Shown: positions 5,504-13,462 of the stretch, piece by piece | Layout: each line of letters opens with the position of its first letter | Numbering within the stretch: the first letter of the stretch is position 1 | Source of the DNA: DATMXT01 sp035560415 | GTDB lineage: Bacteria > Bacillota > Clostridia > Oscillospirales > Feifaniaceae | Length of the DNA: 16,762 bases | Assembly: GCA_035560415.1 (NCBI GenBank) | Contig: DATMZG010000134.1 | Span: 1-16,762, forward strand | Direction: 5' to 3' | The notes under the pieces: generated by a model | The model's input: the letters and a program-made list of their open reading frames with translations, nothing else | Databases searched by the model: none | What the model was told of the DNA's origin: nothing | Program-made: the position numbers and the translations under genes

Positions 5504-7399
5504 ATGGCAGATACCCTGCTCGAAAAAGGGGAGGCGGCGCAAATCCCGTCTTCACCGGATGCGGTACAGGGCGCATCTACGCAAAATGCGGCGACGGAGT
5601 CTCCGACGCTCGAGGAGACACTGGTTTTCAAACCTGAAAAGAAGAAGAAATTCGGCTCCAAAGTTCGGAAAGTGCTGCTGTGGGGCACTTTGGCCGTCAT
5701 TGTCGGCGGGGTCGGACTCATCATTTACAGCCTGTTCTTCAAAGAAGAAAAAGTGGAGATGCAGACGGCCACCGCCTACTACACGACAATTGAGAGCTCG
5801 GTCACCGGCTCCAGCTCAGCCGCCGCAAAGCAGTCGCAGGAGGTGGCGGGGCTCGCAAAGGGCAGGGTGCTGGCGGTCTATGTCAAACCCGGCGACATGG
5901 TCAAGGTCGGAGACCCGCTCTTCTCGGTCGACGACGAGAGCATCCGCGATGACCTCACCACTTACGGCGAGTCGCTGGACCGGGCGCAAAAGGACCTCAC
6001 GGCCCTCTATGAGGAGCTGGACGGCCAGGACGGCCGCGCCGCTTTCAACGGGAAAGTGCTCGACATCGGGGTCGCCATGGGCGGGACACCCGAAGTCGGC
6101 GACACCGTCACCAAGGGGCAGATTCTCGCCGTGCTGGTCGACGACAGCAAAATGCGGCTGACTACATATTTCTCCACGGCCTATAAAGGCGTCATTGCGG
6201 TCGGACAGGAGGCTTTGGTCTCAATTCCGGGCAGCATGGCCCTCATTCCCGGCACTGTCGACCGGGTCGCCAACAACACCAAAATCACGGCCGAAGGCAC
6301 CGTGCTGTTTGAAGTCGAGATCGCCATGGACAATCCGGGCGCCCTCATGGAGGGCCTTGTCGCCACGGCCACCGTCACGACGGGGCAGGGCGACGTGACG
6401 CCGGCCGAGTCGGGCAAGCTCGAGTACAACCGCAAGGAGAACGTCAAGGCCAAGACCTCGGGCGAGCTGACCGCCATTTACATGCGCGACTACTACGACT
6501 TCGCGGCCGGGGACGCCATGTTCACCATTTACAACGAGGACCTCGACGGCAAAATCTCGACGGCCATCAAGGCTGTGGAAGACGCCCGCGAAAAATATGA
6601 CGACGTCGCCGACGAATATGAGTACTATCAGCCGGTGGCCGAAATTGCCGGCCAGGTCATCTCGGTCTCCATTGCCGAGGGCGACGAGCTGGCGGGTTCG
6701 TCCGGCACCGTCGTCCAGGTCGCCGACATGAGCACTATGCTGCTCGACGCGACGGTCGACGAGCTCGACATCGCGAAGCTCACGGTCGGCATGCCGGTCG
6801 AGGTCACGGCCGACTCCACCGGCATGACCTACGAGGGCAAGGTCGTTGAAATCCAGATGCAGGGCACCGTGGCCAACGGCATGTCCACTTTCCCGGTCAA
6901 AATCGAGGTGCCAAACCCCGGATTTAACGCCGGGGGGGCAACCCCTGCCCTGCCGCCGGAGGGCGGCGAGGTGTCGGGCGAGGTTATCATGGAAAAGGAA
7001 GTCCGTGTCAGCTCAACCTCCTCGAGCGTCGCCGTCTACGACGCCAAGGGCGGTTTTGGCGGCGGCGTCATCGCCCCCTCGAACGGCGGCCTCTACCCCG
7101 GCATGTGGCTCAATTTCAAAGTCGTCACTTCCCGGGTCGAAAACTGCCTTGCCGTGCCCTCCAACGCCGTCAAATACGTGGAGAACGGCACGGTCGTCTT
7201 TGTGCGCCAGCCGGATGAAAACAGCAAGCTGGCCGAGGACATCGACATCTCCATCGTGCCGGAGGGCTTTACGGCCGTCTATGTGACGGTCGGCGTCTCC
7301 GACGACACGCAGATTCAGATTGTGGAGGGACTTGCCGAGGGAGCGGAGGTCGCCACGACTTCCGCCACAAACGATCCGTACGGCGGCATGTACTATTGA
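5504..7399 (+). CDS. MacA/HlyD-type membrane fusion adaptor with two tandem modules
   Basis: A 631-residue adaptor for the ABC transporter encoded directly downstream. Residues 1-50 are cytoplasmic and end in KKKK; a single TM (about 57-78) anchors it, with the rest outside. Two full adaptor modules follow. Module 1 has a biotinyl-lipoyl half at 119-143 (GRVLAVYVKPGDMVKVGDPL), a short coil at 146-172, the second half at 180-213, and a beta-barrel at about 217-292. Module 2 has a lipoyl half at 314-345, a coil at 348-375, the second half at 378-408 and a barrel at 412-470. A Gly/Ser/Pro-rich insert (about 470-529) precedes GLYPGMWLNFKV and the membrane-proximal end. Usual adaptors have one module and 350-450 residues. 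The short coils fit a Gram-positive cell without a TolC partner. GGAGG lies 8 nt before the ATG. Confidence 0.88.
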   Translation: MADTLLEKGEAAQIPSSPDAVQGASTQNAATESPTLEETLVFKPEKKKKFGSKVRKVLLWGTLAVIVGGVGLIIYSLFFKEEKVEMQTATAYYTTIESSVTGSSSAAAKQSQEVAGLAKGRVLAVYVKPGDMVKVGDPLFSVDDESIRDDLTTYGESLDRAQKDLTALYEELDGQDGRAAFNGKVLDIGVAMGGTPEVGDTVTKGQILAVLVDDSKMRLTTYFSTAYKGVIAVGQEALVSIPGSMALIPGTVDRVANNTKITAEGTVLFEVEIAMDNPGALMEGLVATATVTTGQGDVTPAESGKLEYNRKENVKAKTSGELTAIYMRDYYDFAAGDAMFTIYNEDLDGKISTAIKAVEDAREKYDDVADEYEYYQPVAEIAGQVISVSIAEGDELAGSSGTVVQVADMSTMLLDATVDELDIAKLTVGMPVEVTADSTGMTYEGKVVEIQMQGTVANGMSTFPVKIEVPNPGFNAGGATPALPPEGGEVSGEVIMEKEVRVSSTSSSVAVYDAKGGFGGGVIAPSNGGLYPGMWLNFKVVTSRVENCLAVPSNAVKYVENGTVVFVRQPDENSKLAEDIDISIVPEGFTAVYVTVGVSDDTQIQIVEGLAEGAEVATTSATNDPYGGMYY

Positions 7400-7414
7400 T
7401 TGGGGGGATTTGGA

Positions 7415-8131
7415 ATGTCCCTCATTGAAATCAAAGACATTTACAAAGTGTATCATCCGGGCGAGGAGAGCGAAGTCAGAGCCCTCGACGGCGTGGCGGT
7501 CAACATCGACTACGGCGAGTTCGTGGCGGTGCTCGGCACTTCCGGCAGCGGAAAATCCACGATGATGAACATTCTGGGCTGCCTCGACGTGCCAAGCCAC
7601 GGCAGCTACCTGCTGGGCGGCAACGAGGTCGCCACCCTGTCGGACAACGCGCTTGCGAAAGTGCGCTCACAGGCCATCGGCTTCATTTTTCAGGGGTATA
7701 ACCTCATCACCGACCTGACGGCCGTCGAAAACGTCGAGCTTCCGCTCATTTACCGCAACATCGGCCGCTCCCGCCGCAGAGAGCTTGCGACGCAGGCCAT
7801 GAAGGCCGTCGGACTTGAAAACCGGCTGCACCACAGACCGAGCGAGATGTCGGGCGGCCAGCAGCAGCGGGTGGCCATCGCCCGTGCCATTTCAACCTCC
7901 CCGCCCATCATCATGGCCGACGAACCGACGGGAAACCTCGACTCCCGCTCAAGCCTTGACGTCATGCGGCAGCTCGTGGGACTCAACGACCACGGGACCA
8001 CCATCATTCTCATCACCCATGACATCAACATCGCGTGTTACGCCAAACGCATCATTGAACTGCGGGACGGCAAAATTATCAAAGACCATCCTGTGGAAAA
8101 CCGGTGCGCCTTTGAGGGGGTGACGGCATGA
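7415..8131 (+). CDS. MacB/LolD-type ABC transporter ATPase
   Basis: A 238-residue ATPase that powers the adjacent FtsX-type permease. Counting from ATG 7415: Walker A GTSGSGKST (41-49), Q-loop Gln93 in FIFQGYNL, signature MSGGQQQR (145-152), Walker B IIMADEP with Asp169-Glu170, D-loop GNLDS (174-177 region), and switch His202 in ITHD. All catalytic residues are intact, and the sequence falls in the MacB/LolD/FtsE-like group that drives mechanotransmission rather than substrate passage through the membrane. A TTG at 7400 would add five residues, but it lies right against the adaptor stop and would include the SD GGGGGG (7402-7407), which serves the ATG 7 nt later. The 15-nt gap upstream and the ATGA overlap downstream show translational coupling. 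Confidence 0.95.
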   Translation: MSLIEIKDIYKVYHPGEESEVRALDGVAVNIDYGEFVAVLGTSGSGKSTMMNILGCLDVPSHGSYLLGGNEVATLSDNALAKVRSQAIGFIFQGYNLITDLTAVENVELPLIYRNIGRSRRRELATQAMKAVGLENRLHHRPSEMSGGQQQRVAIARAISTSPPIIMADEPTGNLDSRSSLDVMRQLVGLNDHGTTIILITHDINIACYAKRIIELRDGKIIKDHPVENRCAFEGVTA

Positions 8132-9312
8132 ATTTGAGCCAGGCCTTCTCCATGGCCGTCAAGTCCATTCGCAACAACAAGGGCCGGTCGTTTTTGACCA
8201 TGCTCGGCATCATCATCGGCGTCTCGGCCGTCATCACGATGGTCACGCTGGTCGGCGGCATTGAAAAGCAGTTCATTGAGTCCTTTTCCACGATGGGCAC
8301 CAACACCATCAACATCTCGTATTCATTTTGGACCGACCAGCGCAAGGACCTCTCCCGGGAGATTTACGAGAAGTGCCAGTCCATGACCGACACCATCATG
8401 GGGGTCACCCCGAACCAGCAGACCTGGACCAAAATCAAATACCGCCAGAAGAGCCTCGACTGCCGGGTCGTGCTGGGCAGCGACCAGTACGACATCTGCG
8501 CAAACTACACCCTGGAGCGGGGCTCGATGTTCAGCTACAACAACGTCTTAAGCCGCAGCAATGTCTGCGTCGTCGGCTCCTACATCACCGACCAGGTCTT
8601 CAACTATGAAAACCCCATCGGCAAAGAATTGAAGATCAACGGCGAGAGCTACACCGTCGTCGGCGTCTTCAAGGAGAAGGCCGGCAACAGCCAGTACGGC
8701 GCCGACAACATCGTGCTGGTCCCCTACACCCAAAACCGCACGCTGATGAACAACCAGCCCATCACCGAGTTTTCGGTGCGGGCCATTGACGCCAACGCCG
8801 CCTCCAAGGCCACTGAGGAGCTGCGGACTTTCATGACCGCAAAAGTGCCTCAGAAAAACGGCTACTCCTGGGTCGACAGCATGCAGGAGACCATGGACTT
8901 CTTCAATGAGCAGATTGTCATCATGCAGCTCGCGGCCGGCGGCATCGCCGGGATATCGCTTCTGGTCGGCGGCATCGGCATCATGAACATCATGCTGGTG
9001 TCGGTCACGGAGCGCACGAGGGAGATCGGCATTCGCAAGGCCATCGGCGCGAGGCGGCTCGACATCATTTCGCAGTTTTTAATTGAGTCGGGCACGATTT
9101 CCCTCATGGGAGGCATCATCGGCATTGCGCTGGGCTCGCTGCTCTCGCTGATTTTGGGCCGACTCATGTTCCCGACATTTGTGCTGCTGCCAAAGGTCTT
9201 TGTGGTCATCGGAGCGGCGCTGTTCTCCATCGCCATCGGCATGTTCTTCGGATTTTACCCCGCGAACCGCGCGTCAAAACTCAACCCGATCGACGCGCTG
9301 CGCAGTGAATAA
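8128..9312 (+). CDS. MacB/FtsX-family ABC transporter permease
   Basis: This 394-residue permease completes the exporter. TM1 is at about 20-42 after a short cytoplasmic start. Residues about 45-262 form the large extracytoplasmic MacB-type domain, and three TMs follow (267-292, 317-344, 355-378). The conserved cytoplasmic loop ERTREIGIRKAIGA (295-308), which touches the ATPase, and the C-terminal motif NRASKLNPIDALR are typical of the FtsX/MacB family. Its ATG overlaps the ATPase stop (ATGA). With the adaptor and ATPase it forms a MacAB-like tripartite system; relatives in Firmicutes export peptides or confer antimicrobial-peptide or antibiotic resistance. No histidine kinase or response regulator of the BceRS type is adjacent. 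Its actual cargo is not known. Confidence 0.95.
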   Translation: MNLSQAFSMAVKSIRNNKGRSFLTMLGIIIGVSAVITMVTLVGGIEKQFIESFSTMGTNTINISYSFWTDQRKDLSREIYEKCQSMTDTIMGVTPNQQTWTKIKYRQKSLDCRVVLGSDQYDICANYTLERGSMFSYNNVLSRSNVCVVGSYITDQVFNYENPIGKELKINGESYTVVGVFKEKAGNSQYGADNIVLVPYTQNRTLMNNQPITEFSVRAIDANAASKATEELRTFMTAKVPQKNGYSWVDSMQETMDFFNEQIVIMQLAAGGIAGISLLVGGIGIMNIMLVSVTERTREIGIRKAIGARRLDIISQFLIESGTISLMGGIIGIALGSLLSLILGRLMFPTFVLLPKVFVVIGAALFSIAIGMFFGFYPANRASKLNPIDALRSE

Positions 9313-9326
9313 GGGAGGAAAACAAA

Positions 9327-11570
9327 TTGAGAAAGTTCCTTGCAACAGCGCTCGTCTGCGCAGCACTTTCGGTGCTGCCGGCCGCGGCCTTTTCGGATGT
9401 GACGGGTTCCGACGCGGCGCTGGCAGCCGAAACGCTGCAATCGCTTGACATCATCGGGGGGTTTGAGGACGGCTCTTACCGCCCCCAAAGCCCCTTAACC
9501 CGGGCGCAGTTCTCCAAAATCGCCGTCATTGCGCTGGGTGACGAGAGCCAGGTCGTGCTTCAAAAGAGCTTTACCGTCTTCCCTGACGTGCGCTCCGCCC
9601 ACTGGGCGGCCGGTTACGTCAATGTGGCGGTGCGGTACAGCAAAATTTTTAACGGCTATCCGGACGGCACCTTCATGCCCGACAAGCCCATCACCGAAGC
9701 CGAGGCCGTCACCATCTGCCTGCGCATGCTCGGCTACGACGTGGAGGACATCGGCCTGTTCTGGCCCACGGACTACATCGGAAAAGCGGCCGAGCTCGGC
9801 CTCACCGACGGCCTTGTCATCACGGCAAACAGCCCCATGACAAGGGGCAGGGCCGCCATTTTGGTCGCCAACATGCTGGCCATGGACGAAAAAGAGGGCG
9901 GCGTCTTTGCCGCCCGCATCGGAGCCACGGCCGAGGAGAATGTGACGCTGCTGGCAGCCCCCGCCACCGACCTCTCGATGGCGGCCGGCACTCTGCGGGT
10001 GTCGGTGGGCGGCACTCAGTCGACACTATACAGCAATAAGGACATTCCGGGCGTGCAGGTCGGCCGCCGCGGCGTGCTGCTCAAGGGCAAGGACGGCAAA
10101 GTGGCGGGATTTGTGCCCTACCGGTACGAGGACGTCGCCGTCACGGTCAAATCCACCGACAAGGACGGCATTTCGGTTTTGGGCGGCGGGCGGTATCTCA
10201 TTCCCATCACGACTGAGGTCGTGGTCGGCGGCAGCCTCGAAAAGTACGAGACGGCCTGGTCGGACCTCAGAAGCGGCACTTCCGTCCTGCTGCACTATAA
10301 TCCGGACGGCGTGCTCGAGTACATCAGCATGGGCTACACCGTCACGGGCGGCGCCGTCCATGTCCTGAAAAACGATTACAGCGCCTCCCGCAACCCGCTG
10401 CTCGACTTCTACAGCGACGACATTGTGAAAAATGCCGTCCTTGTCAAAAACGGCGCCGCTGTCACGGCTTCGGCGCTGCGCAAAAACGACACGGTCAGCT
10501 ACAACGCCGACACCCGCATTCTCACGGTCAGCGACATGAGGCTGACGGGCGCCTTGGAAGCGGTCTATCCGACTGAGACCTCCGCCCAGCAGGTGACGGT
10601 CTACGGGCACAGCTTCCGCCTCGCGGAGGGCTACACCCCCGACCTCTCGGGCTTTGCCGACGGGGAAAACGTCACGCTGCTGCTGACGGCCGACGGCCGG
10701 GTGGCCGAAATCAGAAAGTTCACTGAGCTGTCGGCCACCGTTTACGGCCAGCTCTCCGGGGCTTCCGGCGACTCGGCGACCGTCGTGCTGACAAACGGCA
10801 TCACCTTAACGGGCAAACCGTCGAGCGACTGCTCCGACATCGAGGGCTATTTTGTCTCGGTCACGGCGAGCGGCGGCGGCAAAATGAACGTTAAGGCCGT
10901 CGACATGAAGTCGGGCATCTCCCCGTCCTTCAGTTTCGGCACCATGAAACTCGGGAACATGACGGTCTCGCCGGCGGCGGCGCTCTATGAGCGGGTCTCC
11001 AAAGCCGGCCCCGTCGCAAGGGTCGACCTCTCTGACCTCGGCGGCAGCTCAACCGTCATTGCCGGCTCGAAAATTTACCACTACATTCAGGATTCGTCGG
11101 GCCAGGTGGTCGCCATCGTCTTCTCCAACATCACGGGCGACATGTATAGCTACGGCCGCATGAGAGCCCAGCCCGTGCTGAACGAAGACGGCGAGGAGGT
11201 CGGCCGCACCATCACGCTGCGCTGCCGCGGGGTTGACGGCAGCTACACCTCCGTTACCGGCACCGACAATCGGATCACGAACGTCATCGGCCCCTATGTC
11301 GGCGTCTACATCGCAAACGGCAAAGTGAACGCCATCACGGCCCTCACCCAGCTCGGCACCGTCAAGGTCACAGGTTTTTTGGGCGAAAAACAGGTGGAGG
11401 TCGGCTCCCGCACCGTGACCATCGCCGACGACGTCTATGTCTGCTACGATTCAAACGGCGAGGAGACGACGCTGGCGGCCCTCAAAAATGCCTGCACCTC
11501 CTTTAAAATCTATGTCGACCGCACGGTCGACGAGGGCGGCGTCGTCCGGGTCATTGTGGGGCTCAAGTGA
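9327..11570 (+). CDS. Secreted protein with three N-terminal SLH domains
   Basis: A 747-residue surface protein. The start is TTG 9327, with GGGAGG about 9 nt before it. Residues 1 to about 22 are a Sec signal peptide (RKFLATALV core, cleavage probably near AAAFS). Three SLH repeats follow: about 23-70 (SDV, GGFEDGSYRPQSPLTRAQF), 84-137 (FPDV, FNGYPDGTFMPDKPITEAEA) and 143-186 (with MTRGRAA). SLH domains bind pyruvylated secondary wall polymers, so the protein should be fixed to the outer face of the wall. The remaining ~555 residues are beta-rich with many Val/Thr and GG turns, resemble no domain I can name, and have no second TM or sortase motif. The gene lies 14 nt after the permease and its TGA overlaps the ATG of prmA, so it is probably co-transcribed with the exporter. 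The C-terminal function is unknown. Confidence 0.9.
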   Translation: MRKFLATALVCAALSVLPAAAFSDVTGSDAALAAETLQSLDIIGGFEDGSYRPQSPLTRAQFSKIAVIALGDESQVVLQKSFTVFPDVRSAHWAAGYVNVAVRYSKIFNGYPDGTFMPDKPITEAEAVTICLRMLGYDVEDIGLFWPTDYIGKAAELGLTDGLVITANSPMTRGRAAILVANMLAMDEKEGGVFAARIGATAEENVTLLAAPATDLSMAAGTLRVSVGGTQSTLYSNKDIPGVQVGRRGVLLKGKDGKVAGFVPYRYEDVAVTVKSTDKDGISVLGGGRYLIPITTEVVVGGSLEKYETAWSDLRSGTSVLLHYNPDGVLEYISMGYTVTGGAVHVLKNDYSASRNPLLDFYSDDIVKNAVLVKNGAAVTASALRKNDTVSYNADTRILTVSDMRLTGALEAVYPTETSAQQVTVYGHSFRLAEGYTPDLSGFADGENVTLLLTADGRVAEIRKFTELSATVYGQLSGASGDSATVVLTNGITLTGKPSSDCSDIEGYFVSVTASGGGKMNVKAVDMKSGISPSFSFGTMKLGNMTVSPAAALYERVSKAGPVARVDLSDLGGSSTVIAGSKIYHYIQDSSGQVVAIVFSNITGDMYSYGRMRAQPVLNEDGEEVGRTITLRCRGVDGSYTSVTGTDNRITNVIGPYVGVYIANGKVNAITALTQLGTVKVTGFLGEKQVEVGSRTVTIADDVYVCYDSNGEETTLAALKNACTSFKIYVDRTVDEGGVVRVIVGLK

Positions 11571-12547
11571 TGGAATTCCGTGAGCTGACCATTGAAACGA
11601 ATTTTGCCGGGCTTGAAATGCTGACCGGCATGCTGACGGCGGCGGGCGTGGCGGGGTGCACCGTCTGCGACCCCCGGGACTTCGAGGCGTTTCTGGCCGG
11701 CACCCAGACCCACTGGGACTATGTCGAAGAGGACCTCATGGCGCTGAGAGATGCCACACCGTCCGTCACGTTTTATATCCCGGAGGGGGAGCAGGGCGAC
11801 GCCCTGCTCTCCCTCGTGCGGCAAAAGCTCGGGGAGCTTCGGGCCGAAGGGGTCTGGGGCCCCCTGGCCCTGAAAATGAACACGGTCGCCGAAGAGGACT
11901 GGGCCGACAACTGGAAACAGTATTTCAAGCCCCTCACGGTCGGGGAGCGGCTCCTCATCAAACCCTCCTGGGAGGAGGTGGAGGACGCCGCGGGTAGGGT
12001 CATTCTCGAAATCGACCCCGCCTCGTCTTTTGGCACCGGCGCACACCACACGACCCAGCTCTGCCTGACTGAGCTTGAAGGGCTGTCGGCCCATGGCGCA
12101 AAAGTGCTCGACATGGGCTGCGGCTCCGGCATTCTCGGCATTGCAGCAGTTCTTTTAGGGGCAGACCGGGTGACCATGGTCGACATCGACGAAAACGCCG
12201 TCAAAACGGCGGGGGAGAACGCCCGCAAAAACGGCATTGACGAGTCCCGCCTGCTGCTGCTTTCGGGGGACGTGACCAGCGACGCCGCCCTTGCCGAAAA
12301 AATCGGCGGCGGGTATGACATCGTGCTGGCCAACATCGTGGCCGATGTCATTCTCGGCATGCGCCGCGAGCTTGCGGCGGCGCTGCGGCCGGGCGGAACG
12401 CTTATCGTCTCCGGAATTTTGGAGGAGCGGGCGCGCGAAGTCGAAAACGGACTTGTCCGGTGCGGTTTTGCGCCATGCCGCGCAGCCTCGCAGGGCGGCT
12501 GGTCGGCCCTCGTTTTCCTGCGGGAGGGTCACGATTCCTCCTTGTAA
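11570..12547 (+). CDS. prmA: Ribosomal protein L11 methyltransferase PrmA
   Basis: A 325-residue SAM-dependent enzyme that methylates ribosomal protein L11 on lysines and the N-terminus. The N-terminal ~125 residues are the L11-recognition domain, ending in WADNWKQYFKP. The catalytic part has FGTGAHHTTQLCL (154-166), SAM motif I LDMGCGSG (180-187), the acidic motif VDIDENA, and ANIVAD (254-259), a PrmA signature. Length fits the family. I take ATG 11570, whose A is also the last base of the SLH gene stop (TGATG); a GTG at 11567 would add one residue. No good separate SD is seen, so translation probably couples to the upstream gene. The usual Firmicute neighbour rsmE follows directly. Confidence 0.96.
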   Translation: MEFRELTIETNFAGLEMLTGMLTAAGVAGCTVCDPRDFEAFLAGTQTHWDYVEEDLMALRDATPSVTFYIPEGEQGDALLSLVRQKLGELRAEGVWGPLALKMNTVAEEDWADNWKQYFKPLTVGERLLIKPSWEEVEDAAGRVILEIDPASSFGTGAHHTTQLCLTELEGLSAHGAKVLDMGCGSGILGIAAVLLGADRVTMVDIDENAVKTAGENARKNGIDESRLLLLSGDVTSDAALAEKIGGGYDIVLANIVADVILGMRRELAAALRPGGTLIVSGILEERAREVENGLVRCGFAPCRAASQGGWSALVFLREGHDSSL

Positions 12548-12570
12548 AATACACATTGCAGTGATATAAT
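12542..12570 (+). promoter_or_regulatory. Extended -10 promoter for rsmE and downstream genes
   Basis: TTGTAA (12542-12547) is 17 bp from a perfect TATAAT (12565-12570), preceded by TGA, which makes an extended -10. The -35 overlaps the stop codon of prmA. The start near 12577 gives a leader of only about 16 nt before the GTG of rsmE. Confidence 0.75.
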
Positions 12571-12592
12571 AGGCCGAAAGTGTGGGGGAGAT

Positions 12593-13309
12593 GTGCCGAG
12601 ATTCTTTGTGAATGAAAAGCCGTCGGGTGCCTTTTCGCTGACGGGAGAGGACGGTCGCCACGCGGCCGCATCGCTGCGGCTGAAGGCGGGCGAGCCCGTC
12701 ACGCTCTGCGACGGGCATGGCTGCGATTACGACTGCGTCTGCACCGGCGTGAGCGCCGGAGAGGTACAGCTGAAAGTGGTCGGCACCCGGCCGTCAGAAG
12801 GCGAACCCCCCTGCGAAATCGCCCTTTTCCAATGTCTTCCCAAAGGGGATAAAATGGACGAGATCGTCCAAAAATCCGTAGAGCTGGGCGCCACCCGAAT
12901 TGTGCCGGTGCTGTCGCAGCGGTGCATTTCCCGCCCTGAAGGGGCGGCCCTCAAAAAGAAGACGGCCAGATGGAACCAGATTGCCCGTGAGGCCGCCATG
13001 CAGTCGGGCAGGGGGCGCATTCCCCCGGTGGACGACTGCGTAACCTTTGACGAGGCGCTGCGGCGAATGGCAATTTTCCCCTGTCCCGTTTTGCTCTATG
13101 AGGGGGAGGGCGAGCGAAAGCTCACGGCCCTTGACCCGAGGGGCGGCTGCGCCCTGCTGGTCGGCCCCGAAGGGGGCATCGCGCCGGCGGAAGCAGCCGC
13201 GGCGCATGCGGCAGGCATTCCCGCCGTCACGCTGGGGCCGAGAATCCTGCGCACCGAGACCGCCGGTCCCGCGGCCATCGCCATCGTGTCATTTCTTGTG
13301 GGCGGCTGA
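12593..13309 (+). CDS. rsmE: 16S rRNA (uracil-1498-N3) methyltransferase RsmE
   Basis: A 238-residue SPOUT-class methyltransferase that modifies U1498 in helix 44 of 16S rRNA. The N-terminal ~70 residues form the PUA-like RNA-binding domain (PRFFVN at the start is typical). The trefoil-knot domain follows: KGDKMDEIVQKSVELGATRI (84-103), RWNQIAREAAMQSGR (126-140), GPEGG (191-195) and LGPRILRTETA (214-224), the knot motifs that bind SAM. The start is GTG 12593 with GGGGGAG just upstream; no in-frame ATG fits the conserved N-terminus. A strong promoter lies in the 45-nt gap after prmA, so the gene can be expressed apart from the exporter operon. The family is secure. Confidence 0.96.
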   Translation: MPRFFVNEKPSGAFSLTGEDGRHAAASLRLKAGEPVTLCDGHGCDYDCVCTGVSAGEVQLKVVGTRPSEGEPPCEIALFQCLPKGDKMDEIVQKSVELGATRIVPVLSQRCISRPEGAALKKKTARWNQIAREAAMQSGRGRIPPVDDCVTFDEALRRMAIFPCPVLLYEGEGERKLTALDPRGGCALLVGPEGGIAPAEAAAAHAAGIPAVTLGPRILRTETAGPAAIAIVSFLVGG

Positions 13310-13462
13310 CCTTGAACCTTTGGCCGCTTGAACCCCATTCAAGCGTCGCACCAAGCATCGTAAATGATATTTCTGACGGGCGGCCGGCTATCCGCACGCC
13401 CTATACGCAAACTCGAAATTCCTCTAATACCTCATAATACCTCATTTTTAGGAGTGTAGCCT
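13310..13462 (+). other. Gene-free gap after rsmE, with small hairpins and a tandem repeat
   Basis: It contains CGCTTGAA/TTCAAGCG (8-bp stem, 13326-13346), a GGGCG/CGCCC pair (about 13379-13402), and two head-to-tail copies of TAATACCTCA (13425-13444). Neither hairpin has a U-run, so no clear terminator is seen. No convincing -35/-10 pair was found for the next gene. An SD, AGGAG, at 13450-13454 belongs to the following TTG start. Confidence 0.55.

Noticed and set aside
7400..7414. TTG 7400 as start of the ATPase
   Set aside because: It would translate through the GGGGGG Shine-Dalgarno that is properly spaced for ATG 7415, and the added residues are not typical of the family.
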